Shown here: piece after piece, positions 16,391 through 26,657 of the stretch
Layout: every line of letters starts with the position of its first letter
Position numbering within the stretch: the stretch's first letter is position 1
NCBI RefSeq assembly: GCF_002608565.1
Contig: NZ_LIXM01000026.1
Coordinates: 1 to 55,809, forward strand
Length of the DNA: 55,809 nucleotides
Direction of reading: 5' to 3'
DNA from: Vibrio sp. PID17_43
GTDB taxonomy: Bacteria > Pseudomonadota > Gammaproteobacteria > Enterobacterales > Vibrionaceae
The notes under the pieces: generated by a model
Databases searched by the model: none
The model's input: only the letters and a program-made list of their open reading frames with translations
What the model was told of the DNA's origin: nothing
Program-made: the position numbers and the translations under genes

Positions 16391-17993
16391 TGTTTGGCGT
16401 CAGAATCGTTGGCCCACTATTTTCCAGCTGATTTGGGTAATCCAAGGTGTAGTGCAGGCCTCGGCTCTCTTTGCGCTGCATCGCACAGCGTACCATCAGT
16501 TCTGCTACTTGCAGTAGATTACGAAGCTCCAGCAAGTTGTTCGAAACGCGGAAGTGACTATAGTACTCGTGTGTTTCTTGCTGCAACATTTGAATGCGGC
16601 GCAGTGCGCGTTCCAGACGCTTATCGGTACGTACGATGCCCATGTAATCCCACATAAATAGACGTAATTCATGCCAGTTATGCTGAATGATGACTTCTTC
16701 GTCACTGTTCGTCACTTGGCTTTCATCCCAGCAAGGCACTTGCGGTGCGAGCTCTACGTCGTGGTGGTGCTTAAGAATATCTTTTGCTGCCGACCAGGCA
16801 TAAACCACACACTCCAGTAACGAGTTCGATGCCATACGGTTCGCGCCGTGCAAGCCGGTGTAGCTCACCTCGCCAATGGCATACAGATTTTTCAGGTCGG
16901 TATTGCCGTTTTGATCCACCATGACGCCGCCACAGGTGTAGTGCGCTGCTGGTACAATCGGGATCGGCTCTTTGGTCATATCAATGCCCAAATCCATCAA
17001 GCGAGAGTAGATCGTAGGGAAGTGTTTGGTAATAAAGTCAGCTGGTTTGTGACTGATGTCTAAGTACATGCAGTCTGCGCCTAGGCGTTTCATCTCGAAG
17101 TCGATCGCACGGGCAACCACATCACGTGGTGCGAGTTCTTTACGTTCATCGAAATCTGGCATAAAACGTGAGCCGTCAGGGCGACGTAGGTATGCGCCTT
17201 CACCACGCAGAGCTTCTGTCAGTAGGAAATTACGCGCTTCAGGGTGGAATAAACAGGTTGGATGGAACTGATTGAATTCCATGTTCGCAACGCGACAGCC
17301 TGCACGCCACGCGATCGCAATACCATCGCCCGATGACACATCTGGGTTAGAGGTGTATTGGTAAACTTTGGAAGCGCCGCCCGTTGCGAGCACAACAAAT
17401 TTTGCACGAACGGTTTCAACTTGCTCTTTGTTGCGATTCCAAATGTAAGCACCAATGACTTTGCTCTTATCACCACCGACTTTATCTTCGGTGATAAGGT
17501 CGAGTGCGTTGTGGCGCTCAAGAACATGAATGTTAGGGTGGTTGTGGGCGTTATCTTGCAGAGAGGTTTGCATTGCCATGCCTGTTGCATCGGCAGCGTG
17601 CAAAATACGGCGACGGCTATGGCCCCCTTCACGAGTTAGGTGATAGCGAGGCTTATCATCAGAATCGTCTTCTTCACGATCAAATGGTACACCGCCATCA
17701 ATTAACCACTGCACACACTCTTTTGAGTTTTCGGCGATGAACTTGACGGTCTCTTCGTCACAGATGCCATCTCCAGCAATTTGTGTGTCTTCAACATGAG
17801 ATTCAATGGTGTCGGACTCATCAAATACGGCTGCGATACCACCTTGCGCGTAATAGGTAGCCCCTTCGCTGCGTGGTCCCTTGCTGAGTACCATCACCTT
17901 ACAGTGGTTGGCGACGCGTAAAGCCAACGACAAGCCCGCAGCGCCACTCCCTACCACTAATACGTCACATTCATGTTCACGATTTGTGTTCAT
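16386..17993 (-). CDS. nadB: L-aspartate oxidase
   Basis: Oxidises L-aspartate to iminoaspartate, the first step of de novo NAD synthesis; FAD enzyme of the succinate dehydrogenase/fumarate reductase flavoprotein family. The start at 17993 ([15 protein letters not shown]) gives 535 residues (E. coli 540); a longer frame upstream is rejected because it begins before any family homology. Motifs: [51 protein letters not shown] and [14 protein letters not shown]. It stands alone; nadA is not in the window. Confidence 0.95.
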   Translation of the reverse strand: MNTNREHECDVLVVGSGAAGLSLALRVANHCKVMVLSKGPRSEGATYYAQGGIAAVFDESDTIESHVEDTQIAGDGICDEETVKFIAENSKECVQWLIDGGVPFDREEDDSDDKPRYHLTREGGHSRRRILHAADATGMAMQTSLQDNAHNHPNIHVLERHNALDLITEDKVGGDKSKVIGAYIWNRNKEQVETVRAKFVVLATGGASKVYQYTSNPDVSSGDGIAIAWRAGCRVANMEFNQFHPTCLFHPEARNFLLTEALRGEGAYLRRPDGSRFMPDFDERKELAPRDVVARAIDFEMKRLGADCMYLDISHKPADFITKHFPTIYSRLMDLGIDMTKEPIPIVPAAHYTCGGVMVDQNGNTDLKNLYAIGEVSYTGLHGANRMASNSLLECVVYAWSAAKDILKHHHDVELAPQVPCWDESQVTNSDEEVIIQHNWHELRLFMWDYMGIVRTDKRLERALRRIQMLQQETHEYYSHFRVSNNLLELRNLLQVAELMVRCAMQRKESRGLHYTLDYPNQLENSGPTILTPNK

Positions 17994-18550
17994 ATAACTT
18001 TTATAATCCCAAGCTAAGGTAACAAGGCTACCTTGTGTATATTTTGCACACCATGTGCGTTCCATTAACGCGACGTTCGTCGCTTAGGGCTAAGTTGGGA
18101 GACTGTTCTAAATCATCGTTTTTCTGGTGGCTTTAGCCACTCTATTTTATTGCACGTCAAAGACATACAAATTTGTCTGAGTGTTATTTGAATCTCGATG
18201 TTCGGATAGCCATTAGCCATGCAAGTGAAAAGTAATAGTTTGCCATTGCCATTGCTTTTCTAGTGTCTACCCAGCACAATCTGGGAGAGAGAGCATCTAT
18301 TATACCCATTTCCCCTTAAGTATGCTCGCTTGTCACTATTAGACTTAGGTCAGACAAGGAGCGGGATTTGGTTGGTGGCATCACACTGTGAAAAAACAAT
18401 GAGAAAAAATTGCGAAAGTGTGGAACTTTCTTATTCACGTAGCAGTCACAATAGTGCTCAAGTAAGCAGTGGTGTCAATACTACGTTTTGCATAATTAGT
18501 ACCCATATCTGAGAAGAGTAGGGGCATAACAGATAGGAGTATCGGCTCGA
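17994..18550. other. Intergenic region between nadB and rpoE
   Basis: About 560 bases holding the nadB promoter (not identified) and the rpoE promoter region. There is no convincing reading frame. No upstream frame overlaps the rpoE start, so a leader gene like E. coli rseD is not seen. Confidence 0.5.
18422..18450 (+). promoter_or_regulatory. Sigma-E promoter of rpoE (autoregulation)
   Basis: GGAACTT at 18422-18428 is the exact -35 box of sigma-E promoters; 16 bases later GTCACA resembles the -10 box (TCTGA/TCAAA). It lies about 100 bases before the rpoE start. rpoE autoregulation is established in E. coli; its use here is inferred. Confidence 0.75.
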
Positions 18551-19129
18551 ATGAACGAGCAGCTGACCGATCAAGTATTGATTGAGCGAGTTCAGAATGG
18601 TGATAAGCAAGCATTCAACCTGCTGGTAATAAAGTATCAGAACAAGGTATGTAATCTTATTTCCAGATACGTAAGTAATCCTGGTGATGTTCCAGATGTA
18701 GCACAAGAAGCGTTTATCAAGGCTTACCGAGCTATCCCTAGTTTTCGTGGGGAGAGTGCGTTTTATACGTGGCTGTATCGCATTGCTGTGAATACTGCGA
18801 AAAATCACATCGTCGCTCAAGGGCGCAGACCACCAGCAAGCGATGTTGATGCTGAAGAAGCTGAATTTTACGAAACAGGTAATGCACTTAAAGAAATTTC
18901 GAACCCTGAGAACCTAACGTTGTCCAAAGAATTACAACGGGTAGTGTTCAGTGCTATCGAAGCCTTACCTGAAGATTTGAAGACAGCAATGACATTACGA
19001 GAGCTTGATGGCTTAAGTTATGAAGAAATTGCTGAAGTAATGGATTGTCCGGTGGGAACAGTACGATCACGTATCTTCCGTGCTCGTGAGGCGGTGGAAA
19101 AGAAAATCAAACCTCTTTTACAACGCTAG
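18551..19129 (+). CDS. rpoE: RNA polymerase sigma-E factor
   Basis: Extracytoplasmic-stress sigma factor that directs transcription of outer-membrane protein folding and quality-control genes. 192 residues (E. coli 191). Region 2 (DVPDVAQEAFIKAYRA, FYTWLYRIAVNTAKNH) and region 4 with its helix-turn-helix (LDGLSYEEIAEVMDCPVGTV, RSRIFRARE) are both intact. It heads rpoE-rseA-rseB-rseC, with rseA starting 26 bases after its stop. A sigma-E promoter upstream indicates positive autoregulation. Confidence 0.97.
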   Translation: MNEQLTDQVLIERVQNGDKQAFNLLVIKYQNKVCNLISRYVSNPGDVPDVAQEAFIKAYRAIPSFRGESAFYTWLYRIAVNTAKNHIVAQGRRPPASDVDAEEAEFYETGNALKEISNPENLTLSKELQRVVFSAIEALPEDLKTAMTLRELDGLSYEEIAEVMDCPVGTVRSRIFRAREAVEKKIKPLLQR

Positions 19130-19155
19130 TACAAGTGATAACTATGGTGAAAACA

Positions 19156-19782
19156 ATGGCTGACAAAGAAAAACTTTCAGCACTCATGGATGGAGAATTG
19201 GTTGATAAGGCTTTGATTCAAGAATTAGAGCAAGACCAAGAAAGTCGTGATGCTTGGCAGAACTATCATCTTATCGGTGATGTGATGCGAGGTGACGCGC
19301 CCGCAAAACCAGAGTGGAATATTGCTGAAAGCGTGGCGTTAGCGTTAGAAGGTGAACCTGTACATCGTGCTATTGATTCGCGCAGTGCGAATGTGATTTC
19401 AATCAGTGACACACTAAAAGAGTCGCAACCGGAACCACAGAAAGCCAAACGCCAGTTACCAGAATGGTTGACTCAGTTTGGGCAAGTTGCCGTTGCTGCA
19501 TGTGTGTCATTGGCAGTGATTTTAGGTGTGCAACAATACGGTGGTAGTGACCCAATGTCACCACAAGCGGAGCAACTTCCAGTGCTTCAAACTGTGCCAT
19601 TTGCAGGCAGTGCTGAGCCAGTGAGTTTGACGCGTGAATCCGTAGAGCGTTCTGTTGGTGAAGCCAATATGCAAGAGCAGCGTAAACGCGTACATGCTAT
19701 GCTTCGTGATTACGAGCTGCAGCTAAGAATTAACAGTGATGCATCTCAGCAAGATGAACATCTGACACCGGATATTGAATGA
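19156..19782 (+). CDS. rseA: Anti-sigma-E factor RseA
   Basis: Inner-membrane protein that holds sigma-E inactive until DegS and then RseP cut it. The start at 19156 (MADKEKLSALMDG) matches the E. coli N terminus and has GGTGA 7 bases upstream; two in-frame starts lie before it. 208 residues: cytoplasmic sigma-binding part (1-105), one membrane helix (about 111-126, VAVAACVSLAVILGV) and a periplasmic tail. The E. coli DegS cleavage sequence PVSL is kept (Val156-Ser157), and the AAC region of RseP cleavage is at 114-116. The end overlaps rseB by four bases. Confidence 0.94.
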   Translation: MADKEKLSALMDGELVDKALIQELEQDQESRDAWQNYHLIGDVMRGDAPAKPEWNIAESVALALEGEPVHRAIDSRSANVISISDTLKESQPEPQKAKRQLPEWLTQFGQVAVAACVSLAVILGVQQYGGSDPMSPQAEQLPVLQTVPFAGSAEPVSLTRESVERSVGEANMQEQRKRVHAMLRDYELQLRINSDASQQDEHLTPDIE

Positions 19783-20744
19783 ATAAATTTCTGATCAGCG
19801 CTTGCGCTCTGTTCAGTCTGATGTCTTCGCATGCCTTTGCTGGTGATAAGCCAGCGGAGGCGTTGTTGCATCAAATGAGCGAGGCGAGTCAAAACCTAAG
19901 CTACGAACTCTCTTATATCCTCATCAAAAAGAACAGCATTGAACCCTTGTTGTATCGCCACGCGACTCATGGTCAAGACCAATACGCCCATCTTGTGTAT
20001 CTGAGCGGCCCTGTGCGTGAGGTGATTCGTCGTGGCTCTGAAGTGAGTTATGTCGAAACGGGCGCGGAACCTTTTACCATCGAGTCCGGCAAGATGGTCG
20101 CACCAACGATGCCAATGCTGAACACCAATATTGATGAGTTGAATCTTTACTACGATTACGTGCAAGTAGGCCGTGCGCGCGAAGCTGGCGTGCCGACTCA
20201 AGTATTACGGATCGTACCAAAAGACGGTTTGCGCTATTCCTACGTGCTTTGGATTGATGAAAAGAGCAAACTGCCTCTGCGCGCGGATCTTGTTGACCGC
20301 GATGGCGAGATGTTGGAGCAATACCGTACCATTTCCTACACGGTGAACCCTAAAATAGCAGAGCTGATGAGTGGGCTCCAAGATGTACAGCTTCCAGCCG
20401 TGTTGACAATGCCGAAAGGCGACAATGGAACCAGTAACTGGAATGTGGGCTGGACGCCAGCAGGTTTTCATCCCAACGAGCTAAATCGCTACCGTATGGC
20501 GGTGACCGATCAAATGGTAGAGAGCCAACTGTATTCTGATGGCTTATTCAGCTTCTCCGTGTATGTAGCAAACAAAGATGAACACTCGTTAAAAGGCCAG
20601 TTGGTTCGCCAAGGGCGCAGGACGTTACATAGCTTCATCAATGGCAACTATGAAATTTCAGTGGTGGGCGATATTCCACCCGCAACGGCTCAACGTATCG
20701 CACAATCGGTTACCTTTGATGTAGCAAAGAGTGAAGTACAATGA
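19779..20744 (+). CDS. rseB: Sigma-E regulator RseB (periplasmic)
   Basis: Binds the periplasmic tail of RseA and blocks DegS until lipopolysaccharide signals release it. 321 residues (E. coli 318). A signal peptide MNKFLISACALFSLMSSHAFA precedes GDKPAEALL. The N-terminal domain is LolA-like (about 22-205), and a smaller C-terminal domain (about 225-315) contacts RseA. ATG overlaps the rseA stop in ATGA, and the end overlaps rseC the same way, so the three are translationally coupled. Confidence 0.95.
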   Translation: MNKFLISACALFSLMSSHAFAGDKPAEALLHQMSEASQNLSYELSYILIKKNSIEPLLYRHATHGQDQYAHLVYLSGPVREVIRRGSEVSYVETGAEPFTIESGKMVAPTMPMLNTNIDELNLYYDYVQVGRAREAGVPTQVLRIVPKDGLRYSYVLWIDEKSKLPLRADLVDRDGEMLEQYRTISYTVNPKIAELMSGLQDVQLPAVLTMPKGDNGTSNWNVGWTPAGFHPNELNRYRMAVTDQMVESQLYSDGLFSFSVYVANKDEHSLKGQLVRQGRRTLHSFINGNYEISVVGDIPPATAQRIAQSVTFDVAKSEVQ

Positions 20745-21211
20745 TGACCGCATTAGCAACCGTGACAGGAGTTCAACGTCACGGTCAGCAATACGACGTT
20801 GACCTCAGCTGCGAGCAACAGACCAGTTGCAGCAGCTGTTCATCGCAAAAAAGCTGCGGAACAGGTGTGGTGACCAAAGCGATCGGCAACAAAACCTTGT
20901 CATGGCACCTGCGTACTGAAAAGTCTGTCAAAGTTGGTCAGGTGGTAGAAATCGGCTTTCCTGAATCGAGTTTGATCAAGTCAGCGATGGCGGTGTATCT
21001 TTTTCCTCTATTTGGGTTAATGATTGGTGCGCTTATTGGCCATGCTGCCTTTGCTCCGCTCACGGGAGGAGGTGAAGGGGTCATCATTATCACTTCAGTC
21101 TTGTTTGCCGCAGGTGGTATGTTTGTGGCGAAATGCGTTTCTCGTCCTTTAGAGGATGCGTCAAAACAACAAGTCACACTCATTCGAGTGCTTGGTGAGC
21201 CGATCCAATAG
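20741..21211 (+). CDS. rseC: RseC family membrane protein
   Basis: Inner-membrane protein encoded last in the sigma-E operon; positive effect on sigma-E in E. coli, also linked to SoxR reduction. 156 residues. The N-terminal part has a cysteine cluster (CEQQTSCSSCSSQKSCGTG) that may bind an iron-sulfur cluster, followed by two membrane helices (about 84-102 and 110-128). Two ATGs in tandem are possible starts (20741, 20744). The operon may end at a palindrome about 95 bases downstream. Confidence 0.92.
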   Translation: MMTALATVTGVQRHGQQYDVDLSCEQQTSCSSCSSQKSCGTGVVTKAIGNKTLSWHLRTEKSVKVGQVVEIGFPESSLIKSAMAVYLFPLFGLMIGALIGHAAFAPLTGGGEGVIIITSVLFAAGGMFVAKCVSRPLEDASKQQVTLIRVLGEPIQ

Positions 21212-21306
21212 CTTGAGCCCCTCATTTTTGAGTCATTCAGGTATATACTTTAAAACAGGTGCGCCCGTTCACGAAATTGGGTAGAATCTGCCAACTTGAT
21301 TGAAAT

Positions 21307-21328
21307 GCCGTCAGCTGACGGCTTTCTT
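21307..21328 (+). terminator. Palindromic stem-loop between rseC and lepA
   Basis: GCCGTCAGCTGACGGC is a perfect 16-base palindrome (6-base stem, AGCT loop) followed by TTTCTT. It may be a weak terminator that limits read-through from the rse operon into lepA, or a dyad operator. Confidence 0.5.
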
Positions 21329-21366
21329 ACTGTCCTTATTTGTAAAGAGTTAGTCACCCTAAATCT

Positions 21367-23160
21367 ATGAAGCACATTCGTAACTTTTCGATTATCGCCC
21401 ACATCGACCATGGTAAGTCGACCCTATCAGACCGTCTCATCCAAGTATGTGGAGGATTGAGCGATCGTGAAATGGCCGCACAGGTTCTGGATTCTATGGA
21501 TCTTGAACGTGAGCGTGGTATCACCATTAAATCTCAGAGTGTGACGCTAAACTACACTGCTAAAAACGGTGAAACGTATCAGCTGAACTTCATCGATACT
21601 CCGGGACACGTTGACTTTGCGTACGAAGTATCACGCTCTCTAGCCGCTTGTGAAGGTGCGTTACTCGTGGTTGACGCCGGTCAGGGTGTAGAAGCTCAAA
21701 CGCTCGCTAACTGTTACACCGCAATCGAAATGGATTTAGAGGTTGTGCCAATCCTTAACAAGATTGATCTACCAGCTGCGGATCCTGAGCGTGTAGCGGA
21801 AGAAATTGAAGAAATCGTTGGTATTGATGCGATGGAAGCAACCCGCTGTTCTGCGAAGACAGGCCTCGGTGTTGATGACGTACTTGAAAATATCGTATCA
21901 GCGATCCCTGCACCAGAAGGTGATCCAGATGCGCCACTGCAAGCGCTGATCATTGACTCATGGTTCGATAACTACCTTGGCGTTGTTTCTTTGGTTCGTA
22001 TTAAAAACGGCTCTCTGAAGAAAAACGAAAAGATCAAAGTGATGAGCACTGGTCAAACTTGGGGTGTAGACCGTCTAGGTATCTTCACACCTAAGCAAGT
22101 AGATACCGATGTTCTAAATACTGGTGAAGTAGGCTGGGTAGTTTGTGGTATCAAAGACATCCTTGGTGCACCAGTTGGTGATACGCTGACACTAGCGAAA
22201 AACGGTAGCGATAAGCCACTACCCGGCTTTAAGAAAGTAAAACCTCAGGTATACGCGGGTTTGTTCCCAGTATCATCTGATGATTACGAAAACTTCCGTG
22301 ACGCACTAGGCAAGCTAAGCTTAAATGACGCATCACTATTCTATGAGCCAGAAAACTCGGCTGCACTTGGTTTTGGTTTCCGTTGCGGCTTCCTTGGCAT
22401 GCTGCACATGGAAATTATCCAAGAGCGTCTTGAGCGTGAATACGATCTTGATCTTATTACGACAGCACCGACCGTAGTTTACGAAGTTGAACAAACAAAC
22501 GGTGACACCTTGTACGTAGATAGCCCAGCGAAGCTACCTGCAGTGAATGATATTGAACACATTCGTGAGCCTATCGCACGTTGTAATATTCTTGTACCAG
22601 CGGACTACCTAGGTAATGTTATTACCCTCTGTGTAGAGAAACGTGGTATGCAAGTCGATATGGTTTACCATGGTAACCAAGTTGCAGTGACGTATGATAT
22701 TCCGATGGCAGAAGTGGTACTGGACTTCTTTGACCGTCTTAAGTCAACGTCTCGTGGTTACGCATCATTGGATTACAACTTCCAACGCTTTGAAGAATCA
22801 AACATGGTTCGTGTAGACGTTCTATTGAACGGTGATAAAGTGGATGCCCTGGCGATCATCACTCACAAAGATCAAGCACAAAGCCGTGGTCGTTTGTTGG
22901 TAGAGAAGATGAAAGAATTCATCCCTCGTCAGATGTTCGATATCGCAATCCAAGCGGCAATCGGTAACCACATCATCGCGCGCTCTACCGTAAAACAGCT
23001 GCGTAAGAACGTAATTGCGAAATGTTACGGTGGTGACGTGAGCCGTAAGAAGAAACTTCTGAAGAAACAGAAAGAAGGTAAGAAACGTATGAAGCAGATC
23101 GGTAACGTAGAGCTGCCTCAAGAAGCGTTCCTAGCGATTCTTCACGTGGGTAAAGACTAG
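21367..23160 (+). CDS. lepA: Elongation factor 4 (back-translocating GTPase)
   Basis: Ribosome-binding GTPase that acts on stalled or mis-translocated ribosomes and in 30S assembly. 597 residues (E. coli 599). G-motifs: AHIDHGKST (P-loop, residues 10-18), GITIKSQ (switch I), DTPGHVDF (G3), NKIDLP (G4) and SAKTG (G5). The C-terminal domain unique to this family ends with [20 protein letters not shown]. lepB follows 104 bases later, as in E. coli, where it names the pair lepA-lepB. Confidence 0.97.
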   Translation: MKHIRNFSIIAHIDHGKSTLSDRLIQVCGGLSDREMAAQVLDSMDLERERGITIKSQSVTLNYTAKNGETYQLNFIDTPGHVDFAYEVSRSLAACEGALLVVDAGQGVEAQTLANCYTAIEMDLEVVPILNKIDLPAADPERVAEEIEEIVGIDAMEATRCSAKTGLGVDDVLENIVSAIPAPEGDPDAPLQALIIDSWFDNYLGVVSLVRIKNGSLKKNEKIKVMSTGQTWGVDRLGIFTPKQVDTDVLNTGEVGWVVCGIKDILGAPVGDTLTLAKNGSDKPLPGFKKVKPQVYAGLFPVSSDDYENFRDALGKLSLNDASLFYEPENSAALGFGFRCGFLGMLHMEIIQERLEREYDLDLITTAPTVVYEVEQTNGDTLYVDSPAKLPAVNDIEHIREPIARCNILVPADYLGNVITLCVEKRGMQVDMVYHGNQVAVTYDIPMAEVVLDFFDRLKSTSRGYASLDYNFQRFEESNMVRVDVLLNGDKVDALAIITHKDQAQSRGRLLVEKMKEFIPRQMFDIAIQAAIGNHIIARSTVKQLRKNVIAKCYGGDVSRKKKLLKKQKEGKKRMKQIGNVELPQEAFLAILHVGKD

Positions 23161-23210
23161 AGTTGAACTTTATCTCACTCTTGTCTGTCATAAGACGTAG
23201 ATAACAACAT

Positions 23211-23250
23211 AAGTGAAAGGGTTTCGGCTCTTTCACTTTCGTATTTTTTA
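23211..23250 (+). terminator. Stem-loop between lepA and lepB
   Basis: AAGTGAAA and TTTCACTT form an 8-base stem with a 12-base loop, followed after four bases by TATTTTTTA. Likely partial terminator; lepB starts at 23265. Confidence 0.55.
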
Positions 23251-23264
23251 GATAAGGGAATTTA

Positions 23265-24164
23265 ATGGCGAATACATTTTCACTGATCCTTGTTATCGTA
23301 ACTTTGGTAACAGGCGTCGTTTGGCTACTGGAAAAGTTGGTGTTTGCGAAAAAGCGTCAGGCGAAAGTGGCAGAGATCCAAGCACAGACAGCAAATGGTC
23401 TGGATGCGGTGACGCTACAGAAAGTAGAAAGCCAACCTTGGTGGATAGAGAACAGCGTGTCTATCTTCCCAGTGATTGCATTCGTTTTAGTATTGCGTTC
23501 TTTTATCTATGAACCGTTCCAAATTCCCTCAGGGTCAATGATGCCAACCCTACTCGTAGGTGACTTCATTCTGGTGGAAAAATACGCGTATGGATTGAAA
23601 GATCCCGTATGGCGTACTCAACTAGTGGAAACGGGTAAGCCTGAGCGTGGCGATATCGTGGTATTCAAATACCCACCTCAACCCAACATTGATTATATCA
23701 AGCGCGTTGTTGGTCTACCGGGCGATACGGTTCGTTACTCAGAGGGTAAAGACCTGTGTATCAAAGCAAAAGGCGAGTCGGTTTGTAAGCCGGTGAAATT
23801 GAGTAATGTAGAAGAAAGCCCATTTATTCAAAATGGCATTCCTCTGATTCAAATGAACGAAAAGTTGGGTGATGTATCCCATCAAGTTTTGGTTAACCCA
23901 CTGTCTCGAGACCGAGTACAGAGCTACCAGCCACGCCCTGGAGTGAATGAGTGGGTTGTACCGCAAGGTCAGTACTTTGTGATGGGTGATAACCGTGACA
24001 ACAGTGCTGACAGCCGTTACTGGGGCTTTGTACCAGAAGCAAACTTAGTCGGAAAAGCGGTTGCTATCTGGATAAGCTTTGAGTTTGAGCGCGGTGCAGA
24101 CAGCGTTCTACCTTCATGGATTCCAACCGGTGTGCGTTTTAACCGCATCGGCGGTATTCACTAA
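23265..24164 (+). CDS. lepB: Signal peptidase I
   Basis: Inner-membrane protease that removes signal peptides from exported proteins. 299 residues (E. coli 324). Two N-terminal membrane helices (about 4-22 and 64-80) place the catalytic domain in the periplasm. The Ser-Lys dyad is present: Ser91 in PSGSMMPT and Lys146 in DYIKRVVGLPGD; the box MGDNRDNSADSRYWGFV is intact. It starts a tight group lepB-rnc-era (21-base gap, then 8-base overlap). Confidence 0.96.
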   Translation: MANTFSLILVIVTLVTGVVWLLEKLVFAKKRQAKVAEIQAQTANGLDAVTLQKVESQPWWIENSVSIFPVIAFVLVLRSFIYEPFQIPSGSMMPTLLVGDFILVEKYAYGLKDPVWRTQLVETGKPERGDIVVFKYPPQPNIDYIKRVVGLPGDTVRYSEGKDLCIKAKGESVCKPVKLSNVEESPFIQNGIPLIQMNEKLGDVSHQVLVNPLSRDRVQSYQPRPGVNEWVVPQGQYFVMGDNRDNSADSRYWGFVPEANLVGKAVAIWISFEFERGADSVLPSWIPTGVRFNRIGGIH

Positions 24165-24184
24165 CCATTTAATATCGAGAGAGT

Positions 24185-24862
24185 ATGAATTCTCCAATTG
24201 ATAAACTAGAGAGAAAGCTTGGCTACCAGTTTAATGATGCTGAGCTTATCAACCTGGCGCTGACTCACCGCAGCGCCAACAGCAAGCACAACGAACGTCT
24301 TGAGTTTCTGGGCGATTCAATTTTAAGTTTTGTCATCGCTGATGATCTGTACCATCGTTTCCCAAAAGTAAACGAAGGTGACATGAGCCGCATGCGCGCC
24401 ACTTTGGTTCGCGGACATACATTGGCTGAGCTGGGTCGTGAATTCGGTCTAGGAGATTACTTAAAATTAGGTCCAGGTGAATTGAAGAGTGGTGGTTTCC
24501 GCCGAGACTCTATTCTAGCCGATGCGGTAGAAGCCATTATTGGTGCGATTTACCTTGATAGTGATCTTGAAGTTGTGCGTGGTATTGTACTGAGTTGGTA
24601 CAACAGTCGTCTTGAGGCGATTAAGCCAGGCGTATCACAGAAAGATCCAAAAACTCGCCTACAAGAGTTCCTGCAAGGCAGAAGAAAACCACTGCCAGCT
24701 TACACAGTGACTAATATTAAAGGTGAAGCGCACAACCAAGAGTTCACGGTTGAGTGTGAAGTAGCAGGTGTGGATAAGCCTGTCATTGGTAAAGGCACCA
24801 GCCGCCGCAAGGCAGAACAAGCGGCTGCAGAAACAGCACTTGAGCAATTAACGAATGGCTGA
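24185..24862 (+). CDS. rnc: Ribonuclease III
   Basis: Cuts double-stranded RNA: rRNA precursors, its own mRNA and sRNA-mRNA pairs. 225 residues (E. coli 226). The nuclease signature [11 protein letters not shown] (37-47, including Asp44) and [13 protein letters not shown] give the Mg2+-binding residues. The C-terminal double-stranded RNA-binding domain covers about 154-224 ([18 protein letters not shown]). GAGAG lies just before the ATG. The end overlaps era by 8 bases, indicating coupled translation. Confidence 0.97.
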   Translation: MNSPIDKLERKLGYQFNDAELINLALTHRSANSKHNERLEFLGDSILSFVIADDLYHRFPKVNEGDMSRMRATLVRGHTLAELGREFGLGDYLKLGPGELKSGGFRRDSILADAVEAIIGAIYLDSDLEVVRGIVLSWYNSRLEAIKPGVSQKDPKTRLQEFLQGRRKPLPAYTVTNIKGEAHNQEFTVECEVAGVDKPVIGKGTSRRKAEQAAAETALEQLTNG

Positions 24863-25817
24863 TAACGAATTCGATATCGATGCATATTTTGCATCACCTG
24901 GTGAGCAAAGTTCACCAGAGAACCAACATTGTGGCTTCATTGCTATTGTTGGCCGCCCTAACGTAGGTAAATCGACACTTCTGAATAAAATCTTGGGTCA
25001 GAAAATTTCGATCACGTCACGTAAGCCGCAAACAACACGTCACCGTATTATGGGCGTGGATACGGACGGTGATTACCAAGCGATTTACGTTGATACACCA
25101 GGACTTCACATTGAAGAAAAGCGTGCGATCAACCGTTTAATGAACCGTGCGGCAAACTCGTCTTTGAGTGATGTGAACTTGGTGTTTTTCTTAGTTGATG
25201 GTACGCATTGGACCAAAGACGACGAGATGGTACTGAATAAGCTTCAAAAATCGAACTTCCCAGTTGTCCTGTGTGTAAACAAAGTCGATAACGTGCAAGA
25301 TCGTAACGAAGTGATGATGCACATGGCTGACATGTCTAAGAAAATGGACTTTGTTGACGTTGTGCCAATCTCTGCGAAGCAAGGTAAGAATATCGATGTG
25401 CTGCGCAAGCATGTGCGTGATCACTTACCAAAAGCGACGCATCACTTCCCTGAAGAGTATGTGACAGACCGCTCTCAGCGTTTCATGGCGTCTGAAATTG
25501 TTCGCGAAAAGCTGATGCGTTTTACCGGTGATGAACTGCCATACTCGGTAACGGTTGAAATCGAACGCTTCGATTACAACCCTGAAACCGACGGCTTCCA
25601 CATCAATGCCTTGATTCTTGTTGAGCGCAGTGGCCAGAAGAAGATGGTGATTGGTAAAGGTGGCGAGAAGATCAAGACCATTGGTCGCGAAGCGCGTCTA
25701 GATATGGAAGAGCTGTTTGGTCGTAAGGTATACCTAGAGACTTGGGTAAAAGTGAAATCTGGTTGGGCAGACGACGAACGTGCACTGCGCTCACTAGGCT
25801 ACATCGACGACCTATAA
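24855..25817 (+). CDS. era: GTPase Era
   Basis: Essential GTPase that binds the 3' end of 16S rRNA during 30S assembly. 320 residues, about 20 longer than E. coli Era because of an acidic N-terminal extension ([19 protein letters not shown]). G-motifs: GRPNVGKST (33-41), DTPG, NKVD and SAKQG. The KH domain at the C terminus carries [11 protein letters not shown]. Its start lies inside rnc. A strong terminator follows, closing lepB-rnc-era. Confidence 0.97.
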   Translation: MADNEFDIDAYFASPGEQSSPENQHCGFIAIVGRPNVGKSTLLNKILGQKISITSRKPQTTRHRIMGVDTDGDYQAIYVDTPGLHIEEKRAINRLMNRAANSSLSDVNLVFFLVDGTHWTKDDEMVLNKLQKSNFPVVLCVNKVDNVQDRNEVMMHMADMSKKMDFVDVVPISAKQGKNIDVLRKHVRDHLPKATHHFPEEYVTDRSQRFMASEIVREKLMRFTGDELPYSVTVEIERFDYNPETDGFHINALILVERSGQKKMVIGKGGEKIKTIGREARLDMEELFGRKVYLETWVKVKSGWADDERALRSLGYIDDL

Positions 25818-25870
25818 GCTTGGCTGCGAAGATACTTCGCTCCAACATCGATTAACATTCAATATCGATT

Positions 25871-25902
25871 AAAATAAGGAGCCTTTGGCTCCTTATTTTT
25901 TA
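25871..25902 (+). terminator. Intrinsic terminator after era
   Basis: AAAATAAGGAGCC and GGCTCCTTATTTT form a 13-base stem with a TTT loop, followed by T residues. Confidence 0.92.
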
Positions 25903-25928
25903 TTACCGACTTAGGCACACTGATTGAA

Positions 25929-26657
25929 ATGAGCAACCAGTCTTCAGAAGGCTTTCAACGCTGCTTTGTATTGCATCGACGCCCTTACAGTGAATCGAGC
26001 TTAATCCTTGATGTATTCAGTGAGGAGTATGGGCGGGTCACGTTAATGGCAAAAGGTGCACGCAGTAAACGCTCCAATCTAAAAGGAGCGCTGCAGCCTT
26101 TCACGCCTTTGTTACTCAAATGGTCTGGCAAAGGCTCAATGAAAACTTTGCGTCAAGCAGAGCCCATTAGCCTTGGTTTACCTCTGAGTGGAATCCATCT
26201 TTATTCTGCAATGTATGTGAATGAGTTGATCGGTCGCGTACTGATGGCAGAAGTACCAATGCCCGCTCTATTTCATGACTATCTACATGCATTAACAGAG
26301 CTTGCTCAGTGTGATAACCCAGAGCCGGGATTGCGTCGTTTTGAACTAGCACTTCTATCTGCGATGGGTTATGGGGTCGACTTTTTGCACTGCGCCGGTA
26401 CAGGTGAGCCTGTTGATCCTGATATGACCTATCGTTATCGTGAGCAAAAGGGATTCATCGCTTCGGTAAGGCGCGATAACCTGACTTTTTTAGGCAACGA
26501 ATTGATAGCGATTAGTGAACGGCGTTTCGTCACTAAAGAGCAATTAAAAGCGGCGAAACGCTTTACACGACTAGCATTAAAGCCGTATCTTGGCGGCAAA
26601 CCTTTAAAAAGTCGCGAATTATTTATTCAGACCAGAGCACGGAGTAATGGAAAATGA
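25929..26657 (+). CDS. recO: DNA repair protein RecO
   Basis: Helps load RecA onto SSB-coated single-stranded DNA in the RecFOR pathway. 242 residues, the same as E. coli. The N-terminal OB fold ([20 protein letters not shown]) includes the basic [19 protein letters not shown] typical of RecO; a helical C-terminal domain follows. It lacks the zinc-finger cysteines of some RecO proteins, as is usual in this group. It starts about 26 bases after the era terminator and overlaps pdxJ in ATGA. Confidence 0.94.
   Translation: MSNQSSEGFQRCFVLHRRPYSESSLILDVFSEEYGRVTLMAKGARSKRSNLKGALQPFTPLLLKWSGKGSMKTLRQAEPISLGLPLSGIHLYSAMYVNELIGRVLMAEVPMPALFHDYLHALTELAQCDNPEPGLRRFELALLSAMGYGVDFLHCAGTGEPVDPDMTYRYREQKGFIASVRRDNLTFLGNELIAISERRFVTKEQLKAAKRFTRLALKPYLGGKPLKSRELFIQTRARSNGK

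Noticed and set aside
16367..17639. Several plus-strand frames opposite nadB
   Set aside because: Shadow frames of nadB with no ribosome binding sites or recognisable domains.
18330..18512. 60-codon frame before rpoE as a possible rseD-like leader
   Set aside because: It ends about 40 bases before rpoE and has no coupling; the sigma-E promoter lies inside it, so the main rpoE transcript would not carry its start.
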